NCBI GenBank assembly: GCA_900314375.1
Contig: OMVC01000025.1
Coordinates: 1-14,282, forward strand
Length of the DNA: 14,282 nt
From: an uncultured bacterium
Lineage (GTDB): Bacteria; Cyanobacteriota; Vampirovibrionia; Gastranaerophilales; Gastranaerophilaceae
Direction of reading: 5' to 3'
Under the pieces are notes generated by a model. That model did not search any database and had not been told where the DNA came from. It saw nothing but the letters and a program-made list of their open reading frames with translations. The position numbers were made by a program, and so were the translations under genes. Numbering within the stretch: position 1 is the stretch's first letter; each line of letters begins with the position of its first letter. Below, piece by piece: positions 6,341-12,737 of the stretch.

Positions 6341-8698
6341 ATGAGAAAAAAATGCTTAATTACATTAGCAGCAATTGCAGTTTTAACTGCAGGGTGTGTG
6401 CATGCTACAACAATTACCGGCGCTACGGTAAACGGCACGACATACACAATCAATCCTGAGAAGGCAAGTCAAAACGTTGCCTACAGGAAGTACAATGACT
6501 TTAGTTTGGATCAAGGTCATGTCGCAAATCTGAACTTTAACGGCAGAGAAGCATTCATTAACCTTGTTGACAATCAAGTCAATATCGGCGGTATTTTAAA
6601 TTCCGTTGATGCAAACGGGAACTTCTACAACGGGCATGCCATCTTTATTTCACCAAACGGCATGGTTGTAGGTGATCAAGGTGTTATAAACGTTGGACGT
6701 TTATCGGTCGCAACACCAACTACAGCAAAGTATACTTCATTAGTTTCCGATTACGGTAATAATGTTTATACAAACATTAATGCTGTATCAAAACTTAAAC
6801 AAGACGGCAATGGCGCTATATCCGTCAACGGTTATATCTTTACTAACCGTGGTGCAGATTTACGCGGAAGCACAATCGAAGTTCCGGGTAAAATTGTCAA
6901 TGGTGTAACAGATCAAGCTAAATTGACATCAAAATCTGCAGCAGACACATTGTTTGCGAGTTTGGTAAATACAGATGGAATCCCATCTAAAACTACAGCA
7001 ATTACAGATTCCAGTGACGGAAAAGTCAAAGCCGGAGCACTACTTATCAAATCCTATAAAGGAGACGGAATTGATATTTCCGGTTCTGTTATAAATCTTG
7101 ATAAGAATCATGATTTGGCAATTACCAACAAAGCCGGAGCTAACATGACAGTATCAGGAACAGTAGCCGGTCAAAACGCTACGGTTTTATTGAACAATGA
7201 AAAAGGCGCTCAAACTATTTCCGGCAAAGTTTACTCACCAACCAAAGTCTCTGTTTCAAACAGAGGCACAGGAGCTTTGAAATTTGAAACCGGTTCAAAG
7301 GCTGAAGCAAACAATGTCCATATTGCAAATAAAAATGGTTCAGGCTTAACATTTAACGGTACCGCTACAGGAAAAAATGCTACATATTTATATAACAAAA
7401 CAGGTGCTTTAGCTATGGGCGGAACAATCGGTTCAACTGCAGGTAAAACATCTATTTATAACTACGGTACAACTTTAACTACTACAGGAACTGTTAATAA
7501 TGCCGGTGGTAACCTAATTATACGTAATGAAGGGACAGGAAATACTGCTCTTGGCGGTACTATAACAAATAACGGTGTTACTGCTATATCTAACACCAAA
7601 GCAGGTGACTTAAACGTTACAGCCAAAGTAACAAATACAGGCAATTTAGGTATTGTTAACAGAGCAACAGCAGGCGGTTTAACCGTTGCAGAAAATGCAG
7701 TCATCAAAAATACAAGTGGTGTAACAAAAGTCGTTAACCATGGTTCAGGTGGCGAGACCGTTGACGGTACAATTAATGGCAACGGAGCTACATATGTATA
7801 CAACAAAGCCGGTAAATTAGCGGTTAACGGAACAGTAACCAATAACGGTAAAGACCTGTACATATTTAACAAAGGTGCATCCACAGGCTTATCTATCGGC
7901 GATGACGCAACAATTACAACAGCTGCAGGCAGTTTAGCCATTAAAAATAACGGTGCTGCAACCGGTAATGACGGTTTAACTATCGGTAATGCTACAATTA
8001 CGAATAATGGCACAGGAGAAACTGCTATTAACAATTACACAAGCGGTAATTTAGCTACTGCTGGTAAAATAAATGTTAAAGGCAAACTTGCCTTAATCAA
8101 CCGTGCTAAAGGCGGACAGATGGATATATTCTCCGAAATTGTTAATACAAGCACAGATTCAAAAGACTTGAAAGTACCTGTAACAAATATCAAACAACTG
8201 GGAACAGGTGCTATGAATGTCGGCGGCAAGTTGACAAACGCAGGTACTGCACACGTAGTTGCTAACAACGGTAAATTGACATTAAGCCAAAAAGTTAATA
8301 ATGCAGCTCCATACTATGCAGTAGCAAGACAAAATGCTACAGGTTTAGAAACAACATCTGCATTTAGTGCAACAGGTTCTGATCAAGTATTGATTAAAAA
8401 CGTAACAGGTACTAATGGTTTTACTCATAACGGTACAATCAATATTACTAACGGACAAGCTGCAATAGTAAATAACACAGGCACTTTGAATGTTAACGGA
8501 ACCGTGAAATCTACAGGCGGTAAAGCAAGAATTCGAAATTCAGGTGCAGGTGTCAACCTAAATTCAGGGTCGTTGCTTGAAAGTAACGTTGAAGCTAAAG
8601 TTATCAATGTTGGTACACAAGCAGCTAAAATGAACGGAACGGTTAAAAAACCAAGTTCTCAAGAAACACAAGTATTACACGAAAAAGTTAGCCAATAA
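6341..8698 (+). CDS. Secreted beta-helix adhesin-like protein with haemagglutinin/TPS-type N-terminal domain
   Basis: 785 residues. The N-terminus is a signal peptide: MRKK, a hydrophobic core, and a likely signal peptidase I site VHA|TT after residue 22. LTAGC looks lipobox-like, but Thr at -3 is unusual, so a lipoprotein is less likely. Residues 23-128 resemble the haemagglutination (two-partner secretion) domain: NFNGREAFINLV, NIGGILNSVDANG, the signature SPNG (104-107) and GVINVGRL. From about 230 to 760 there are many ~20-24-residue repeats of the form NxGxGxLxVxGTVTNxG, typical of a right-handed beta-helix. This family is annotated as filamentous haemagglutinin or LktA-type adhesin. No TpsB transporter or C-terminal autotransporter barrel is present, so the export route is unclear. 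Monocistronic with its own terminator. Confidence 0.85.
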   Translation: MRKKCLITLAAIAVLTAGCVHATTITGATVNGTTYTINPEKASQNVAYRKYNDFSLDQGHVANLNFNGREAFINLVDNQVNIGGILNSVDANGNFYNGHAIFISPNGMVVGDQGVINVGRLSVATPTTAKYTSLVSDYGNNVYTNINAVSKLKQDGNGAISVNGYIFTNRGADLRGSTIEVPGKIVNGVTDQAKLTSKSAADTLFASLVNTDGIPSKTTAITDSSDGKVKAGALLIKSYKGDGIDISGSVINLDKNHDLAITNKAGANMTVSGTVAGQNATVLLNNEKGAQTISGKVYSPTKVSVSNRGTGALKFETGSKAEANNVHIANKNGSGLTFNGTATGKNATYLYNKTGALAMGGTIGSTAGKTSIYNYGTTLTTTGTVNNAGGNLIIRNEGTGNTALGGTITNNGVTAISNTKAGDLNVTAKVTNTGNLGIVNRATAGGLTVAENAVIKNTSGVTKVVNHGSGGETVDGTINGNGATYVYNKAGKLAVNGTVTNNGKDLYIFNKGASTGLSIGDDATITTAAGSLAIKNNGAATGNDGLTIGNATITNNGTGETAINNYTSGNLATAGKINVKGKLALINRAKGGQMDIFSEIVNTSTDSKDLKVPVTNIKQLGTGAMNVGGKLTNAGTAHVVANNGKLTLSQKVNNAAPYYAVARQNATGLETTSAFSATGSDQVLIKNVTGTNGFTHNGTINITNGQAAIVNNTGTLNVNGTVKSTGGKARIRNSGAGVNLNSGSLLESNVEAKVINVGTQAAKMNGTVKKPSSQETQVLHEKVSQ

Positions 8699-8719
8699 GC
8701 TTTTAGTTAATACATACAA

Positions 8720-8758
8720 AAAAGCGAATCTTTTAATTAAGATTCGCTTTTCTTTTTG
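8720..8758 (+). terminator. Intrinsic terminator after the adhesin gene
   Basis: A perfect 13-bp stem, AAAAGCGAATCTT (8720-8732) and AAGATTCGCTTTT (8739-8751), with a 6-nt loop, followed by CTTTTTG. This is one of the strongest terminators in the window; it separates the adhesin from the LuxR-type gene. Confidence 0.92.
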
Positions 8759-8843
8759 AAATAGTACCTTTGTCTAATACCCATGCGGACTTCAGTAAGT
8801 AATATTTATATATAGAACAATATATTTGCGGAGGTTAAAGGTA

Positions 8844-9113
8844 ATGTTGTATAAAACAGAAGAAGATAAACTATTATCAGAAAGAGAAATACAAGTACTT
8901 TTATGTCTTAAAGAAGGATTGTCCAATCCTGAAATTGCCAACAAATTATGCATTACCATTTCTACTGTAAAAGCACATATTTCATCACTACTACAAAAAT
9001 TAAACGTTAAAAACAGAATGGAAGCATTACTTATTTTGTTTGGAGCAAAAGATACAACTAACAAACTTATAAAAGAACAGATTAAAACTTTCACACAAAA
9101 TAATAAAATTTAA
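8844..9113 (+). CDS. Stand-alone LuxR/GerE-type helix-turn-helix regulator
   Basis: 89 residues from ATG 8844, chosen because GGAGG (8830-8834) lies 9 nt upstream; a TTG at 8826 in the same frame would swallow that ribosome site. Residues 9-63 form a complete LuxR-type DNA-binding domain: LSEREIQVL (11-19), GLSNPEIANKL (25-35), and the recognition helix STVKAHISSLLQKLNVKNR (40-58). There is no receiver or ligand-binding domain, so it resembles the single-domain GerE class. It would bind DNA as a dimer; targets are unknown. It lies 145 nt after the adhesin stop, behind a terminator, so it is transcribed separately. No clear promoter boxes stand out. The C-terminal ~25 residues are Lys/Thr/Asn-rich and unremarkable. 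Confidence 0.88.
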   Translation: MLYKTEEDKLLSEREIQVLLCLKEGLSNPEIANKLCITISTVKAHISSLLQKLNVKNRMEALLILFGAKDTTNKLIKEQIKTFTQNNKI

Positions 9114-9169
9114 AGGGCTTATTATAAGGATAATCCGGGCAATATCAGAATTTAGCGGGGGTTGAAAAT

Positions 9170-9202
9170 ATGAAATATGCCAAATCATTTTGTTGTGGTT
9201 AA
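9170..9202 (+). CDS. Possible 10-codon peptide
   Basis: A short frame, MKYAKSFCCG, ends in TAA. It has a G-rich ribosome-site-like stretch (GCGGGGGTT, 9155-9163) about 6 nt before the ATG. It could be a leader peptide, or the start of a gene cut off by the repeat region that begins at 9220. It could equally be chance; nothing else supports it. Confidence 0.2.
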   Translation: MKYAKSFCCG

Positions 9203-9219
9203 GCATACACTTTACAGAA

Positions 9220-9279
9220 GCCGACAGCTTGGCCCTTTCGCCGACAGCTTGGCCCTTTCGCCGACGGCTTCAGCCTTTG
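9220..9279. repeat. 20-bp tandem repeat, three units
   Basis: Units at 9220-9239 and 9240-9259 are identical (GCCGACAGCTTGGCCCTTTC). A diverged third unit follows at 9260-9279 (GCCGACGGCTTCAGCCTTTG). The same second and third units recur at 9441-9480 as part of the longer repeat. Confidence 0.9.
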
Positions 9280-9391
9280 CTCGGTTTGCGCCGAACCGAT
9301 ATGTGGTCGGTTCTCCCCACTTGACCACCTAAAAAAAATCAGATATTACTTGAATATCTGAAATATTATTTTATTTGCCGGTGGTCGGGGT
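9240..9391. repeat. 152-bp direct repeat, copy 1, including a tRNA 3' end fragment
   Basis: Matches 9441-9592 at a constant offset of 201 nt, with a single difference that I can see (G at 9252, A at 9453). Its right end (9376-9391) duplicates the last 16 nt of the minus-strand tRNA-Leu including the discriminator base, and is followed by unrelated sequence. The copy also carries a second version of the tRNA terminator (9331-9361). Confidence 0.93.
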
Positions 9392-9440
9392 GTCTTACAA
9401 ACCTCGCGTTAGACGGCTTTCGCGTCGGCTCATTTGTCCT

Positions 9441-9592
9441 GCCGACAGCTTGACCCTTTCGCCGACGGCTTCAGCCTTTGCTCGGTTTGCGCCGAACCGA
9501 TATGTGGTCGGTTCTCCCCACTTGACCACCTAAAAAAAATCAGATATTACTTGAATATCTGAAATATTATTTTATTTGCCGGTGGTCGGGGT
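9441..9592. repeat. 152-bp direct repeat, copy 2, overlapping the intact tRNA-Leu
   Basis: Partner of 9240-9391. Its last 16 nt are the 3' end of the intact tRNA-Leu; the remainder is the tRNA's downstream flank with its terminator and the GC-rich 20-bp unit sequence. Confidence 0.93.
9532..9562 (-). terminator. Intrinsic terminator of tRNA-Leu
   Basis: Read on the minus strand: TCAGATATT, a 5-nt loop, AATATCTGA, then eight T's (plus-strand A-run 9532-9539). The 9-bp stem starts about 15 nt after the tRNA 3' end. An identical element lies at 9331-9361 in the upstream repeat copy. Confidence 0.88.
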
Positions 9593-9662
9593 CGAACCGA
9601 CACGGGGCGTGAACCCCACCAGATTTTGAGTCTGGCACGTCTACCAATTCCATCACACCGGC
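9577..9662 (-). tRNA. tRNA-Leu (anticodon CAA)
   Basis: The minus strand folds as a class II tRNA of 86 nt. The acceptor stem GCCGGTG pairs with CACCGGC, and the discriminator is A at 9577. The D-arm region reads GATGGAATTGGTAGAC. The anticodon stem CCAGA/TCTGG encloses CTCAAAA, giving anticodon CAA for UUG codons. The long variable arm is GGGG/GCCCC type, and the T-arm is GTCGG-TTCGACC-CCGAC. The CCA tail is not encoded. Its 3' 16 nt are duplicated 201 nt away. Confidence 0.96.
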
Positions 9663-9683
9663 TTGAAATTAGTTTACTAAACT

Positions 9684-9711
9684 ATTCTACCAAATAAATA
9701 TTATTTTTCAA
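9684..9711 (-). promoter_or_regulatory. Promoter of tRNA-Leu
   Basis: On the minus strand: -35 TTGAAA (9706-9711), a 16-nt spacer, and extended -10 TGGTAGAAT with hexamer at 9684-9689. The expected transcript start is about 15 nt before the mature tRNA 5' end, which fits a tRNA promoter well. Confidence 0.75.
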
Positions 9712-9720
9712 GATAAAATT

Positions 9721-9746
9721 CTAATTATTCTTGCTAATTATTCTTT
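9721..9746. repeat. 13-bp tandem repeat
   Basis: CTAATTATTCTTG (9721-9733) is followed directly by CTAATTATTCTTT (9734-9746), 12 of 13 bases identical. It lies between the divergent tRNA promoter and the next plus-strand gene. A TTGCTA at 9731-9736 inside it could serve as a -35 box, but the matching -10 is weak. Confidence 0.7.
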
Positions 9747-9787
9747 TATGGAATAAAAATATTATTCAAATATTTGATAAAAGAAGT

Positions 9788-10579
9788 ATGAATAAACTAA
9801 TATATCTTATAATTTTAACTTTAATCACAACTGCTTCAACAAGTGCAACGACATTCACCGGTGAAGTAACAAAAGTTGACCAGGCACAGAGCAACAGAAT
9901 AATCAACGCTCAAACAAAGCAAGGAGTTGAATTTGCAAAAATTTCAATTCCGCAAAAAAAATTCAGAACTTATACTGACGCCAACGGCAATTTTGAACTT
10001 CCAAAAATCTGGATTAGTGAACCAACGGTCTTAAAAGTTGAGAAAGAAGGCTACCGCCCATTTTCTTTAACAATAAATAATGCGCAAAGTCTTAACACCC
10101 CTCTCCAAATAGAAATTGCTCAATCCGAACCGTTTGATATTGTATTAGATAGCGAAATCCTCCACCTTGGAGATAACAGTTTTTCAAAAAATTCCGCAAA
10201 TGCTAATGATTTCAAAATAAAATCAATGGGCCCATACTATTCAAAAGATTTTATTATGACAGACAACGCAAAACAAAGCACAAACTATATTATTATTGGC
10301 TCAATAGTGGGGTTAGACACAAAACTAGCTCATCAAATGGGACAAAATAAAATTCGCTCCGGAATTTATTCATCACCTGCAGAAGTATTTTTTAACGGTT
10401 CAAAAATAGGTGAAATAAAAATTAATGGCGACGGGCAAAGAATTAAAATTCCATCTTCTCTTATAAAGGCGGATTCAAAGAATCAAGTCACCATAAAAAC
10501 AGGACAAAACGTTGTCAATTATGACAAAATTGATTATGACGATATAGAAATAACTAACATTTCAATATTAAGCGAATAA
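9788..10579 (+). CDS. Secreted protein with carboxypeptidase-regulatory-like domain
   Basis: 263 residues from ATG 9788. The frame is open back to a TTG at 9731, but only the ATG places a signal peptide at the very N-terminus (MNKLIYLIILTLITTASTSA, likely cut TSA|TT after residue 20). The ribosome site is weak (AAGAAG close to the ATG). Residues about 21-112 resemble a carboxypeptidase regulatory-like beta-sandwich: a strand TFTGEV, then FAKISIP, TDANGNFELP (63-72) and the strand VLKVEKEGYRPFSL. The C-terminal half (116-262) looks beta-rich, with FFNGSKIGEI and DYDDIEITNISIL like a jelly-roll carbohydrate-binding fold, but this is only a resemblance. No catalytic motif is seen. It is probably an envelope or secreted binding protein of unknown ligand. 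Confidence 0.8.
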   Translation: MNKLIYLIILTLITTASTSATTFTGEVTKVDQAQSNRIINAQTKQGVEFAKISIPQKKFRTYTDANGNFELPKIWISEPTVLKVEKEGYRPFSLTINNAQSLNTPLQIEIAQSEPFDIVLDSEILHLGDNSFSKNSANANDFKIKSMGPYYSKDFIMTDNAKQSTNYIIIGSIVGLDTKLAHQMGQNKIRSGIYSSPAEVFFNGSKIGEIKINGDGQRIKIPSSLIKADSKNQVTIKTGQNVVNYDKIDYDDIEITNISILSE

Positions 10580-10580
10580 A

Positions 10581-10616
10581 AAGATTGCCCGTATTTCAAC
10601 GGGCAATCTTCATTTT
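10581..10616. terminator. Bidirectional terminator between the secreted protein gene and secY
   Basis: A perfect 12-bp stem AAGATTGCCCGT (10581-10592) / ACGGGCAATCTT (10599-10610) with a 6-nt loop. T-rich sequence follows on the plus side (CATTTTATTT), and the minus side gives TTTTATT. It serves both converging genes and marks the end of the ribosomal gene block. Confidence 0.9.
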
Positions 10617-10634
10617 ATTTATCTTTACTACATA

Positions 10635-11975
10635 TTAATCATCCTTCAAGAAAGACTCATAATTTCTTGCCAATAAGTGCGAACGAACCTGATTGATTAA
10701 ATCAAGCGCAACACCAACCATGATGATTAATGAAGTAGCACCTATACCCTGCAATGTTTCTATATGAGTAACATAACTTCCAAAAGACGGAACCAGTGCA
10801 ACAATACCTAAACCAATAGCACCTATGAACGTCGTCTTTGTTAAGATTTTATCCAAAGCTTCCGCTGTAGGTCTGCCAGGTTTTATACCCGGAATTGATG
10901 AGCCGTATTTCTTTAAGTTATCCGCAATATCTTTTGGCTGCATATTCGGCATAATTGATGCGTAGAAAAATGTCAACGCAATAATTAGTGCTATATACAA
11001 CAGATAATACGTAATCCCGTCAGGACTTAAATAATGATTTAAAGTAATAATAAAATTCTTCACTGATGCTGATTTGAAATTTGCCTGCCCAACCATAGCC
11101 AATATAGTTGACGGGAATAACAATATCGCAATCGCGAAGATAATAGGCATAACTCCGCCCGGATTTAATTTAAACGGTATAAATGAATTCATACCGCCAT
11201 AAACTTTGTTACCGATTTGGCGTTTTGGGTTAACTATAATAACTTTTCTTACAGCCTCTTGCATTATAACAATCAATATAGTTGCAAGGAAAAATATAGT
11301 CAGCAAAATTAGCAAACCCATTTGCATTTGAGGGCTTGATTTTACTAATTGATAAGTCCTTGAGGCATAAACAGGAATCCCTGATAATATACCGCAAAAA
11401 ATTATCAACGAACCACCGTTACCTATTCCGTTTTCAGTTATCAATTCGGATATCCACATAACAAGAACCGCACCTGCAGTTAATATACATATCGAATTGA
11501 TATAAAACGCTGTCGAACTTACACCGGGCATTATCGCTCCCGGTAAGTGATGTAAGAACAACATAAATATAAAGCCTTGAAATATCGCCAATACAACCGT
11601 AAATAATCGAGTATATTGCGATAATTTTCTTCTTCCTTCTTCACCTTCTTCTTTCTGCAGTTTTTCCAATGCAGGAATTACAACAGAAACCAGCTGAATG
11701 ATAATTGATGAAGTAATGAACGGTCCGATACCCAAAGCAAGAATTGAAACCTTACCTAATGCGCCCCCCGTAAATAAATCAAGGAACCCTATGATATTAT
11801 TACCGCTGGCGATATTGGCAAATATTTGGTTGTTGATACCATATAAAGGCATTTGAACCCCAAATCTCCATACCGCAATCATCAGGAATGTAAAAAGAAT
11901 CTTCTTTTTTAACCCTGATGCATTCAACATCGACATTACCTGTTCTGTCGAAGGTGCTCTTAGCTGTTGTGCCAT
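10635..11975 (-). CDS. secY: Protein translocase subunit SecY
   Basis: A 446-residue multi-span membrane protein of normal SecY length; it forms the SecYEG channel for export and membrane insertion. Family landmarks: an N-terminal cytoplasmic helix then FTFLMIAVWRFGVQMPLYGI (TM1), GALGKVSILALGIGPFITSSI (TM2 region), EEGEEGRRKLSQYTR (cytoplasmic loop), GIGNGGSLIIFCGI, FIPFKLNPGGVMPIIFA, SSIPGIKPGRPTAEAL, and the C-terminal ARNYESFLKDD. The start codon shares one base with the rplO stop (TAATG), with GGAAAGG upstream inside rplO, so translation is coupled. In most bacteria adk, map or infA follow; here a terminator and a converging unrelated gene follow instead. Confidence 0.97.
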   Translation of the reverse strand: MAQQLRAPSTEQVMSMLNASGLKKKILFTFLMIAVWRFGVQMPLYGINNQIFANIASGNNIIGFLDLFTGGALGKVSILALGIGPFITSSIIIQLVSVVIPALEKLQKEEGEEGRRKLSQYTRLFTVVLAIFQGFIFMLFLHHLPGAIMPGVSSTAFYINSICILTAGAVLVMWISELITENGIGNGGSLIIFCGILSGIPVYASRTYQLVKSSPQMQMGLLILLTIFFLATILIVIMQEAVRKVIIVNPKRQIGNKVYGGMNSFIPFKLNPGGVMPIIFAIAILLFPSTILAMVGQANFKSASVKNFIITLNHYLSPDGITYYLLYIALIIALTFFYASIMPNMQPKDIADNLKKYGSSIPGIKPGRPTAEALDKILTKTTFIGAIGLGIVALVPSFGSYVTHIETLQGIGATSLIIMVGVALDLINQVRSHLLARNYESFLKDD

Positions 11976-12424
11976 TATACTATTTCTACCTTTCCGCCTG
12001 CTGCTTCAATTTTTTCTTTTGCTGATGGTGTTACATAAGATGCTTTTACCGTAACTTTTGATTTTAATTCGCCGTTACCCAAAACTCTTAAACCCACGCA
12101 TGATGGATGAATTGTTATTCTATCTTTTAAAGTTTCCATTGAAACTTCTTTTAAACCTAATGCATCAATTCTTCCTACATTTATCTGAGCATATTCAACG
12201 TGAGAATATACTTGGAAACCTTTTAATTTTGGTAATCTTCTGTATGCAGGCATTTGTCCGCCTTCAAAACCTCTTTTTGAAGAATTTCCTGATCTTTGAC
12301 CTTCTCCGTTATGACCGCGGCAAGAGGTTTTACCATGTCCTGAAGAACGGCCTCTGCCTACTCTTTTTGATTTAGATGTTGAACCTTTTGCAGGTCTTAA
12401 ATCTTCTAATGTTATATTTGACAT
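11975..12424 (-). CDS. rplO: 50S ribosomal protein L15
   Basis: 149 residues, normal for bacterial L15. The Gly/Arg-rich N-terminal half (VGRGRSSGHGKTSCRGHNGEGQRSG, roughly 22-46, then RGFEGGQMPAYRRLPKLKGF) threads into 23S rRNA. The C-terminal globular domain ends in TPSAKEKIEAAGGKVEIV, the classic L15 ending. It follows rpmD by 47 nt and runs into secY by one base. A ribosome site AAGAAGGAA precedes the ATG. Confidence 0.97.
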   Translation of the reverse strand: MSNITLEDLRPAKGSTSKSKRVGRGRSSGHGKTSCRGHNGEGQRSGNSSKRGFEGGQMPAYRRLPKLKGFQVYSHVEYAQINVGRIDALGLKEVSMETLKDRITIHPSCVGLRVLGNGELKSKVTVKASYVTPSAKEKIEAAGGKVEIV

Positions 12425-12471
12425 TTTTTCCTTCTTTCTTTGACTTTATAATATTATGCTATGGTCGGCAA

Positions 12472-12663
12472 CTATTTTACAATCTCTAAAAGATGAGATA
12501 CTTTGTTTACCATACCTAAAATTGTAGGTGTTGAAGCGTGCTCAACAACTTGATCTTTTTTTGTTAAACCCAATCCTTTTACAACTCTGCGTTGCTTTTC
12601 AGATGAGCCGATTAAACTTTTTACGAGTTTAATTTGAATTTTATCTTCTGATTTTTTTGCCAT
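12472..12663 (-). CDS. rpmD: 50S ribosomal protein L30
   Basis: 63 residues, matching the short bacterial L30. IKLVKSLIGSSEKQRRVVKGLGLTK and the end region VVEHASTPTILGMVNKVSHLLEI fit the family. It lies in the standard position between rpsE and rplO, 74 nt after the rpsE stop, with AAAGGA before its ATG. Confidence 0.95.
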   Translation of the reverse strand: MAKKSEDKIQIKLVKSLIGSSEKQRRVVKGLGLTKKDQVVEHASTPTILGMVNKVSHLLEIVK

Positions 12664-12737
12664 TTTTATTTTCCTTTATATTTTTTATACTGTAAAGGAC
12701 TTAACGTCTTAATGACATATAGTCCCATCGACTTAAC

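Larger units (their letters stand above)
9114..9576. other. 463-nt gene-poor region with GC-rich repeats
   Basis: No convincing protein gene lies here. From about 9220 to 9320 and from 9400 to 9530 the DNA is clearly richer in G and C than its surroundings. The region holds three 20-bp tandem units, the two copies of a 152-bp direct repeat, a 49-bp spacer between them (9392-9440), and the tRNA terminator. Local inverted repeats such as GAACCGA/TCGGTTC (9293-9299 with 9307-9313) and GTGGTC/GACCAC (9303-9308 with 9323-9328) could form competing hairpins. Confidence 0.8.

Noticed and set aside
6341..6412. Lipoprotein signal (LTAGC) on the adhesin-like protein
   Set aside because: Position -3 is Thr rather than Leu/Val/Ile, and a good signal peptidase I site (VHA|TT) follows three residues later; not excluded, but less likely.
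7462..8607. Long minus-strand open frames inside the adhesin gene (190, 77 and 60 residues)
   Set aside because: They are antisense shadows of the repeat-rich Gly/Asn/Thr codons; the translations are Val/Pro/Leu-rich with no ribosome site or family character.
9376..9391. Second tRNA-Leu gene or tRNA pseudogene with a full body
   Set aside because: Only the last 16 nt of the tRNA are present in copy 1; the neighbouring 49 bp do not continue the T-, anticodon or acceptor arms.
9220..9592. CRISPR array
   Set aside because: The short units are directly tandem with no unique spacers, the long repeat has only two copies, and no cas gene is nearby.
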